A stretch of DNA of 64,000 nucleotides, from NCBI RefSeq assembly GCF_016862915.1, contig NZ_BONW01000021.1, forward strand, positions 310,001 to 374,000, written 5' to 3'. Under the pieces are notes generated by a model that made no database searches, was not told the DNA's origin, and worked only from the letters and a program-made list of their open reading frames with translations. Each line of letters opens with the position of its first letter. Positions within the stretch are counted from its first letter, which is position 1. The stretch is from Plantactinospora endophytica. GTDB lineage: Bacteria; Actinomycetota; Actinomycetes; Mycobacteriales; Micromonosporaceae. A program made the translations under genes and the position numbers. Below are positions 53,987 through 64,000 of the stretch, piece after piece.

Positions 53987-54017
53987 CCGGCGGCGGGGAA
54001 CGACTCCTCGCCGCCGG
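53987..54017 (+). terminator. Hairpin after the orphan lipoprotein gene
   Basis: A 13-bp stem (53987-53999 with 54005-54017, one G-U pair) with a five-base loop ACGAC, 22 bases past the stop. No T-run, but the position is right for terminating the single-gene transcript before the ATPase gene. Confidence 0.72.
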
Positions 54018-54074
54018 CAGGCGTCCGGGATAGCCTGTCGGCACTGTCGACCTGTCGAATGGGGTGGCCAAGCG

Positions 54075-54884
54075 ATGATCCGACTCTCCGGGGTGTCCCG
54101 GACCTTCGGCGGTCGGTCCGGCGCGGTGGAGGCCCTGCGGGGCATCGACCTCGACGTCGCCGAAGGCGAGTTCCTCGCCGTGGTCGGCCGCTCGGGCTGC
54201 GGAAAGTCGACCCTGCTCCGGCTGGTGGCCGGCCTGCTGCCGGTGAGCGCGGGCGAGATCCGGGTGGCGGACGAGGTCGTCGCCCGGCCACGGCGGGACA
54301 TCGCCATGGTCTTCCAACGCCCGGCGCTGCTGCCCTGGCGGTCGGTGCTCGACAACGTCATGCTGCCCACCGAGATCTTCGGCTGGAGCAAGTCCGCGCA
54401 CCGGGACCGGGCCCGCGACCTGCTGGCGATGGTCGGGCTCAGCGAATTCGAGAAGCGGCTCCCGCACGAACTGTCCGGCGGGATGCAGCAGCGGGTCTCG
54501 CTGTGCCGGGCCCTGATCCAGCAGCCCAAGGTCCTGCTGATGGACGAGCCGTTCTCCGCACTCGACGCGCTGACCAGGGAGGAGTTGTCGGTCGAACTCC
54601 AGCGGATTCACATGGAGCACTCGGCGACGATCCTCTTCGTGACCCACTCCATCGACGAGGCGGTGCTGCTCGCCGACCGGGTCGTCGTACTCAGCCCGCG
54701 GCCGGGACGGATCCGCAAGGTGCTCGACATCGACATCCCCCGCCCCCGGTCCCTGGGCCGCAACGCGCACTTCGAGGACGTCGCCCGGGCCAGCGCCGAG
54801 CTGCACGAACTCCTGCTCGACCACCCAGAGGGCGGCCCCGGCCTGGCGCTCAGCGGCAGCGGCCAGGGTGACCAACAGCACTGA
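54075..54884 (+). CDS. NitT/TauT-type ABC transporter ATP-binding protein
   Basis: A 269-residue ATPase: Walker A GRSGCGKST, Q-loop MVFQRPALLPW, signature LSGGMQQRVSL, Walker B VLLMDEPFSALD, H-loop LFVTHSIDEAV. This set, with PRPRSLGRNAHF near the end, is the SsuB/TauB/NrtD pattern. It is the likely motor for the NitT-type lipoprotein and permease at 45-46.8 kb, which lack an ATPase. ATG 54075 is chosen over longer in-frame options. Confidence 0.93.
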   Translation: MIRLSGVSRTFGGRSGAVEALRGIDLDVAEGEFLAVVGRSGCGKSTLLRLVAGLLPVSAGEIRVADEVVARPRRDIAMVFQRPALLPWRSVLDNVMLPTEIFGWSKSAHRDRARDLLAMVGLSEFEKRLPHELSGGMQQRVSLCRALIQQPKVLLMDEPFSALDALTREELSVELQRIHMEHSATILFVTHSIDEAVLLADRVVVLSPRPGRIRKVLDIDIPRPRSLGRNAHFEDVARASAELHELLLDHPEGGPGLALSGSGQGDQQH

Positions 54885-54992
54885 CCCGGCGGTCAGTCAC
54901 GCTGGGTAGCACACCGGGCGGGTCGCGCTACCGCCGGCCCGCGTACGCCCCAGGGTGGCGGGCCGGCCGACCGAGTGCGTAACGTGCCCCGC

Positions 54993-57900
54993 ATGGCCTA
55001 CCGGACCTGGGGCAGAGTGCTGCTCGCCGCACTCCTCGTGGGGCTAGTCAGCGGCGCCGGCCAGCTCGGGATGGCGTACGGGCTGGGCCTCGTCCGCTTC
55101 AACCGCGGCTTCGACGGGGCTGCGGTGAACCAGTGGCCCGCCCAGTTGGTCTGGGTCGGCTGGTTCGCCATGGTGGCGGCAGTACTCGGCGGAATCGTCG
55201 CCGACCAGCTCGTCCGCCGGTACTCCCTGCCCAGCGTCCTCGGCAGCCGCGCCGCCATCTCGGCGGTGGCCGCCCTCGGCGCGCTTGCGGTCGCCCCGCT
55301 CTGTATGCAGCCGGCCCGGACCGCCCAGGTCGCCTCGGCCGACCCGGTGACGCTGGCCGGCGTGGCCGCGGCGCTCGGCGCGCTGGTCGGGCTCGCCGCC
55401 ACCCTGGCCGTGCTCAGTTACCGTCCGGTCGCCTGGAACGTCGGAGCGATCACCGGCGCCGTCTGGTTCCTCGCCCTACTCTCCGTGCTGCCCTCGCTCG
55501 GCCCCACCGATCCGCTGCCGGCCATCCGGCTCGGCGGTGTCGATCCGACCTGGCTGGGCGCCGGCACGAGCCAACGGTTGGCGGTCGTCACCATGCCGGC
55601 GCTGGCCCTGGTCGCAGGCGCGCTGACCGGTGCGCTGGCCCGACGGCGGGAGTTGCCGCTGCCGGTGGTGGCGAGTTCCGGGGTGGCCGGGCCGGCGATG
55701 CTCGCGCTGGCGTACGTGGTCGCCGGCAAGGGGAACTCGACCGACGCCTACCAGGCGGCACCGTACTGGGGAGCACTGATCGCCCTCGGTGCGGGAGCGC
55801 TGGGCTCGGTGCTGGCGGCGACGGCCCGCTGGCCACTGACCAGCACCGACCCGGCCGAGACCAGCGGAGCCAACTCCCCCACCGAAGCCCCGGTATCCAC
55901 CGAAGCCTCGGCATCCGCTGAAGTCGGCTCGTCCACCGGCGCCCCGCCGTACGTCGGCGCCCACTCGTCGGTCGACGCCGACCCGTCCGGAGCCGGGACG
56001 CCGACCGGTGCCGCCGGCACGACGCCGCCGGGCGGTGCCGCGACGACGACGGCCGGTGCGGACAGCAGCGACCCGCCGACCGAGGTACTCCCGACGGCGG
56101 GCACGCCGAACGACGCCACCAGCACCGCACCGAGCTGGCCCGGCAGCACGACACTTCCGATTCCGTCCTGGGGCGGCGACACGAGCGGCAGCACCCCGAC
56201 CGGTGACACCACCACCGGCGACACCACAACCCGGGCTCACACGACAGGCGACACCCCCACCGGGGCCGCCACGACCGGCGACAACACGACCGGTGACACC
56301 ACCACCGGTGACACATCGACCGGTGACACCACCGCCGGTGACACGACGACCGGGGCTCACACGACAGGCGACACCACGACAGGTGGCACCATGACCAGCA
56401 ACACCACGACGGGCGGCGCCACGACCGGGGCCGCCTCGGCCGACGCGGCGTGGCGTACCCACATCCCGGGGACCGAATCCGCGGGTGGCGACAGCCGTAC
56501 CGGCGGCGATCCGGCCAGCGGAACGGCGGCGGCCACCCCCCACTGGACGCCCGCCCCGATCGGCGGCGAGCAGACCGAGGGCGAGTGGACCGGCAGCGGC
56601 TCCGGCGGACCGGTCCGGGCACAGATGCCAAGCTCGGGCACCTGGTCGTTCGACACCACCACCGGAATCCCGACGCCCCGCGTCTCGGCGGAGTACCCGG
56701 CGCCCACCGAGCAGTTCACCTGGTCGACGCCCACCGAGCAGTTCACCCGCTCGGCGCCGGCCGAACCCGTTGGCGGGCGACCGAGCAGCACCGAACCGGT
56801 CAGCCCGGCGAGCGGTGGGCCAGCCGGCCTCACGAACACTGGACCGGTCAGCCCGGCGAGCGGCGGACCGGCCACCGGCTCGGCGGAGTCCGGGCTGCCG
56901 GCCGGCTGGGCCGGGGCGCGACGGTTCCGTACCGAGGACTTCTGGCCGACGGCGCCGCAGCCGACAGTGCAGGCAGCGGCGACGCCGCCGGTGACACCGG
57001 AGCCGGCACCGGCACCCGCACCGCCGCCGGCAGCAGCCGATCCGGTGCACTCGCCGGCCGCCGGCCCCACCTCCGGGGGTACCCCGACCGGGGAGCGGCC
57101 GGTCACCGGCGACGGCGACACGCACCGGAGTGGAAGCCTGCCGGCCGCCGCCCAGTGGTCGGCCCGCGTCGACCTGCCGCCGGTGACACCCGCCCCTACC
57201 GGCGCCAGCTGGGACGCCTTCGCCCCGGTCAGCCGCCCCCGCCCCGACCGGCATGAACCGTCGACCGAGCCTGCCGCCCCGGCGGTCGGTGGCGCGACCG
57301 GTAGCAGCGGGGTTGGCAGCGACGGCCGGACCGGAACGGGTGGGCAGGGCGCCGCGCGGGTCGACGACGACCGGCCGCACCCGAGCGGACCTGCGGCAGG
57401 GCCGGCCACGTCCCTCTCGCCACCGCCTCGGATCGTCATCGAGTTCGGCGGGATCCTGGCGGAGCCGGGCCGGACGTCGGCGGGACCAGCCGGCACCCCG
57501 GCCGGGCCGGACGACACGCCGCCGAGCCGCACCGAGCCGGGTGGAACGACCGGGAACTGGACCGACTCGGGAGGAGCAGCCAGGACCTGGACCGAGTCAG
57601 GTGACACGACCGGGAACTGGCCCGAGCCGGGTGGAACGGCCGGGAACTGGCCCGAGCCGGGTGGAACGGCCGGGAACTGGCCCGAGCCGGGTGGAACGGC
57701 CAAGACCTGGACCGAATCGGGTACGACACCCGGGACCTGGACCGAGTCGGCTGGAACAGCCGGGAACTGGCCCGAGCCGGGAGGAGCGGCCGGGAACTGG
57801 CCCGAGTCGGGTGGAACGGCCAGGACCTGGAGCGAGCCGGGCGGGATGGCCGGCAACCGGACCGGATCGGGTGCGGCTGGGGTGGCCCGGACGGGGCAGA

Positions 57901-58358
57901 TGCCGTCCGTACCGGTGGTCTCCGGAGATGCCCCGGTCCCGGCGCCACCGGTTCAGGACGTGTCGCCGCCGGTCGCACCCCACCCGGCACCGGCGCCCGA
58001 AGCGGAGGCAGAAACCACCCCCGCCCACAGCACCGGCACCGGCGCGGGTGTTGATGCCGGCACCGGGGACGCCGAGCGGCCGACCGGTCGGATCCGGCGC
58101 GGTCTCTTCCGGCGCAACAAAGGTGGCAACGCGACCGACCCGGAGCAGACCGGCGCCATCGACACCGGCAAGGGCGAGTCCAAACAGCGGGAGTCGAAGG
58201 GTCGCAACCGTTCGGAAGAGCCGGTTCCGGCCCGCGACGAGGAGTACGTCGACTGGGTGAGCGGGCTCAGCGAGCCCGACCCGGCCGGCGACGACCCCGC
58301 ACTGGACCGGAGCGTCCGGCGCTCACTGCGCTCGACCGGCCGCCACGCCGCCGACTGA
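54993..58358 (+). CDS. Large membrane protein with long repetitive Thr/Gly/Pro-rich tail
   Basis: A 1121-residue protein. Residues 1-285 hold about eight hydrophobic helices (first VLLAALLVGLVSGAGQLGMAYGLGLV). From about 290 the sequence is low-complexity: a TTGDT pentapeptide region (about 400-480), TEQFTWS/PVSPASGGPA repeats (about 570-640), and eleven GGTAGNWPEP-type decapeptides (about 850-960). The tail ends with a charged segment (GRIRRGLFRRNKGGNATDPEQ, VDWVSGLSEPDPAGDDPALDRSVRRSLRSTGRHAAD) that looks ordered and perhaps conserved. No function recognised. ATG 54993 is used; GTG 54975 is possible. Confidence 0.8.
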   Translation: MAYRTWGRVLLAALLVGLVSGAGQLGMAYGLGLVRFNRGFDGAAVNQWPAQLVWVGWFAMVAAVLGGIVADQLVRRYSLPSVLGSRAAISAVAALGALAVAPLCMQPARTAQVASADPVTLAGVAAALGALVGLAATLAVLSYRPVAWNVGAITGAVWFLALLSVLPSLGPTDPLPAIRLGGVDPTWLGAGTSQRLAVVTMPALALVAGALTGALARRRELPLPVVASSGVAGPAMLALAYVVAGKGNSTDAYQAAPYWGALIALGAGALGSVLAATARWPLTSTDPAETSGANSPTEAPVSTEASASAEVGSSTGAPPYVGAHSSVDADPSGAGTPTGAAGTTPPGGAATTTAGADSSDPPTEVLPTAGTPNDATSTAPSWPGSTTLPIPSWGGDTSGSTPTGDTTTGDTTTRAHTTGDTPTGAATTGDNTTGDTTTGDTSTGDTTAGDTTTGAHTTGDTTTGGTMTSNTTTGGATTGAASADAAWRTHIPGTESAGGDSRTGGDPASGTAAATPHWTPAPIGGEQTEGEWTGSGSGGPVRAQMPSSGTWSFDTTTGIPTPRVSAEYPAPTEQFTWSTPTEQFTRSAPAEPVGGRPSSTEPVSPASGGPAGLTNTGPVSPASGGPATGSAESGLPAGWAGARRFRTEDFWPTAPQPTVQAAATPPVTPEPAPAPAPPPAAADPVHSPAAGPTSGGTPTGERPVTGDGDTHRSGSLPAAAQWSARVDLPPVTPAPTGASWDAFAPVSRPRPDRHEPSTEPAAPAVGGATGSSGVGSDGRTGTGGQGAARVDDDRPHPSGPAAGPATSLSPPPRIVIEFGGILAEPGRTSAGPAGTPAGPDDTPPSRTEPGGTTGNWTDSGGAARTWTESGDTTGNWPEPGGTAGNWPEPGGTAGNWPEPGGTAKTWTESGTTPGTWTESAGTAGNWPEPGGAAGNWPESGGTARTWSEPGGMAGNRTGSGAAGVARTGQMPSVPVVSGDAPVPAPPVQDVSPPVAPHPAPAPEAEAETTPAHSTGTGAGVDAGTGDAERPTGRIRRGLFRRNKGGNATDPEQTGAIDTGKGESKQRESKGRNRSEEPVPARDEEYVDWVSGLSEPDPAGDDPALDRSVRRSLRSTGRHAAD
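56197..56433 (+). repeat. 15-bp TTGDT-coding repeat region
   Basis: Degenerate 15-bp units (ACCACCGGTGACACC and variants) encode TTGDT/TTGAHT pentapeptides in phase, about fifteen units. Confidence 0.85.
57541..57870 (+). repeat. Eleven 30-bp in-frame repeats
   Basis: Units start exactly every 30 bases from 57541. The commonest encodes GGTAGNWPEP (57631-57660 and 57661-57690 are identical); variants encode GGTAKTWTES, GTTPGTWTES, AGTAGNWPEP, GGAAGNWPES and GGTARTWSEP. A Trp recurs every ten residues in the first ten units; the last unit reads GGMAGNRTGS. There are no spacers, so it is a coding minisatellite, not a CRISPR. Confidence 0.93.
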
Positions 58359-58447
58359 CCATCCCACCGTCCCACCATCGCACCGCCCAACTCCCCGCCG
58401 CCGACCGACCGCCCCGGCCACCGCCGAGCAGGCACCTGCCCCCGCCG

Positions 58448-58500
58448 ACCTGGACACCAAGTGCGCTACCCGGACCCGGTAGCGCATCTGGTGTCCAGGT
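58448..58500. terminator. Bidirectional terminator between the membrane protein gene and thiC
   Basis: Arms 58448-58470 and 58478-58500 pair over 23 bases with a single two-base mismatch (AG/GA) and a seven-base loop. It lies in the convergent spacer, about 90 bases past the plus-strand stop and 200 past the thiC stop. Confidence 0.85.
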
Positions 58501-58519
58501 CGAGCGTCTCGGCACCCAG

Positions 58520-58700
58520 GCGGGCGGAGGACGGCGGCAGGCGGGCGGAGGACGGCGGCGGCGCGAGCACGGGTAGGGCGGAGGACGGCGGCGCGACCGC
58601 TGGCAGGAACAACGGCTGGCAGGGAGCAACGCTGACAGCGGGGCGGGAGCCGGCCGTAGGGGCAGCGGGCGGGAGCCGGCCGTAGGGGCAGCGGGCGGGA
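58520..58700. repeat. Short tandem duplications downstream of thiC
   Basis: GGCGGAGGACGGCGGC occurs three times (58523-58590). A 29-bp unit containing GGGAGCCGGCCGTAGGGGCA is repeated at about 58647 and 58671-58700, next to the thiC stop. No gene seen in the 345-base spacer. Confidence 0.8.
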
Positions 58701-58703
58701 GAA

Positions 58704-63080
<4,377 letters not shown>

Positions 63081-64000
63081 CTACCTGGTCAATCCGTCGT
63101 CGGGTGCCGGCCGTCCGCCGGCCGGGGTGGTGGTGCCGAAGCGGGCCGGGGTGGTGGTGCCGAAGCGGGCCGGGGAGAGTGCCGCCAGGGCCGGGTCCGG
63201 TGTGCCGGTGGCCAGCAGGTCGGCGACCAGGTCGGCGGTGAGCGGGGTGAGCACGATGCCGTGCCGGAAGTGCCCGGCCGCTACCACGACGTCCGGCCGG
63301 TCCGGCAGCGGCCCGAGCAGCGGTGCGTTGTCCGGCGTACCGGGGCGCAGGCCGGAGCGCGCCTCGACCAGCTCGTACTCGGCGAGTTCCGGGATCACGT
63401 CCGTGGCGGCGCGGAGCAGGTCGAGTACCGCTCCGGCGGTCACGTCGAGGTCGGCCCGCTCCTCGACGGTGGCCCCGACCACCACCTCGCCGTCGGTCCG
63501 GGGCACCAGGTAGACGTGCCGGCCGTCGGCGTGCCCCTGGATCACGTGCCGGAAGCCGGGCGCCGCGCCGCCGGGCGCCCGCAGCCGCAGGATCTGGCCC
63601 TTCACCGGCCGGACCGGCAGGCCGGTCAGGGCGGCGGTACCGCAGCCGGCCGCGACCACCGTCGCCGTCGCGTCCAGTTCGGCGAGGTCCCGGACCGGCC
63701 GGGCCAGCACGGTCACGCCGGCCCGTTCGACGGCGACCCGCAGCGCGGCCACCAGCCGGCGCGGGTCGACCTGGTGGTCGCCGGGGGCGAGCGCGCCGCC
63801 ACGCAGCCGGGTGGCCAGCAGCGGTTCGCGGTCCCGCAGCTCCGCCGGCCGCAGCGGGGTCACCGGCAGCCCCAGGTCCCGCTGGTACGTCCAGAGCCGC
63901 TCCGCCTCGGCCAGGTCGTCCGGGGTGAGCGCCACGGTCAGCGTCCCCTCGGTCCGGTAACCCAAATCCAACCCGGTGTACCCGGCGAGTTCGGCGGCGA
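63081..64000 (-). CDS. thiO: Glycine oxidase ThiO (N-terminus outside window)
   Basis: The visible ~306 residues include LGLPVTPLRPAELRDREPLLATRLRGGALAPGDHQVDPRRLVAALRVAVERAGV, ATVVAAGCGTAALTGLPVRPVKGQILRLR and HFRHGIVLTPLTADLVADLLATG, the DAO-fold of ThiO. It oxidises glycine to dehydroglycine for ThiG. The reading frame stays open to the right edge, so the start and the operon's promoter (possibly a TPP riboswitch) lie outside. The C-terminus repeats ARFGTTTP. Confidence 0.93.
   Translation of the reverse strand, partial: AAELAGYTGLDLGYRTEGTLTVALTPDDLAEAERLWTYQRDLGLPVTPLRPAELRDREPLLATRLRGGALAPGDHQVDPRRLVAALRVAVERAGVTVLARPVRDLAELDATATVVAAGCGTAALTGLPVRPVKGQILRLRAPGGAAPGFRHVIQGHADGRHVYLVPRTDGEVVVGATVEERADLDVTAGAVLDLLRAATDVIPELAEYELVEARSGLRPGTPDNAPLLGPLPDRPDVVVAAGHFRHGIVLTPLTADLVADLLATGTPDPALAALSPARFGTTTPARFGTTTPAGGRPAPDDGLTR
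63121..63168 (-). repeat. 24-bp perfect tandem duplication in the thiO 3' end
   Basis: 63121-63144 and 63145-63168 are identical and in frame, encoding two copies of ARFGTTTP. Confidence 0.92.

Noticed and set aside
55476-57380. Minus-strand frame of 634 codons opposite the large membrane protein
   Set aside because: Arg/Gly-rich shadow caused by repeats on the plus strand; no start signal or domain.
57541-57870. CRISPR array
   Set aside because: The 30-bp units abut without spacers and stay in the reading frame of a coding gene.

Overview
The window is very GC-rich with densely packed genes that often overlap by four bases. It fits a high-GC actinobacterium, most likely of the Micromonosporaceae. 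The pointers are paired CIRCE elements at groES, a GlnR-type box at the nitrate genes, a cvn conservon, an MmpS-like protein and many GTG/TTG starts. The family placement is inferred from gene order and protein style, not from a search.

Layout. (1) 1-17.8 kb: groEL (partial) and groES with two CIRCE operators, then an accessory block. It holds a methyltransferase, a YbaK-type deacylase, a sugar ABC operon with a ROK regulator, a DUF1707 protein, cutC, an MFS exporter with an ArsR-like regulator, a heterodimeric ABC exporter with one degenerate ATPase, and a type VII (WXG/EspC/YbaB-like) cluster. (2) 17.8-33.4 kb: the conserved actinobacterial backbone on the minus strand: rplM-rpsI, glmM, glmS, acpS, nnr, alr, hydrolase, tsaE, tsaB-rimI-tsaD. 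It is interrupted by ung plus a small unknown gene, and by an MmpS-like protein and an aminotransferase. Together these genes supply two ribosomal proteins, amino-sugar and D-alanine precursors for the wall, acyl-carrier-protein activation and the t6A tRNA modification. (3) 33.7-44.6 kb: nitrogen assimilation. narK imports nitrate, and a tightly overlapping plus-strand operon encodes nitrate reductase, an FAD/[2Fe-2S] oxidoreductase, nirB, nirD and a HemD-winged-helix fusion. A near-complete GlnR box lies just upstream. A PemK/MazF toxin-antitoxin pair and a methyltransferase with its own palindrome sit between narK and the operon.

(4) 44.9-54.9 kb: a NitT/TauT-type ABC system in two pieces (lipoprotein and permease at 45-46.8 kb, ATPase at 54.1 kb). 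Between the pieces are an SDR-like protein lacking the catalytic Tyr/Lys, a complete conservon cvnABCD whose sensor has a NIT-like nitrate/nitrite-sensing ectodomain, and a divergent orphan LivJ-like lipoprotein. (5) 55.0-58.4 kb: a large membrane protein with a long low-complexity tail, including eleven 30-bp in-frame repeats. (6) 58.7-64 kb: a minus-strand thiamine operon, thiO(partial)-thiS-thiG-thiE-thiD-thiC. Its control region lies beyond the right edge.

The most interesting points are the nitrate locus carrying both a GlnR box and a NIT-sensor conservon next to a split ABC transporter and an orphan binding protein; the complementary decay of the two halves of the ABC exporter; the small type VII-like cluster; and repeated in-frame tandem duplications at the 3' ends of several genes (ybaK, thiD, thiE, thiO).
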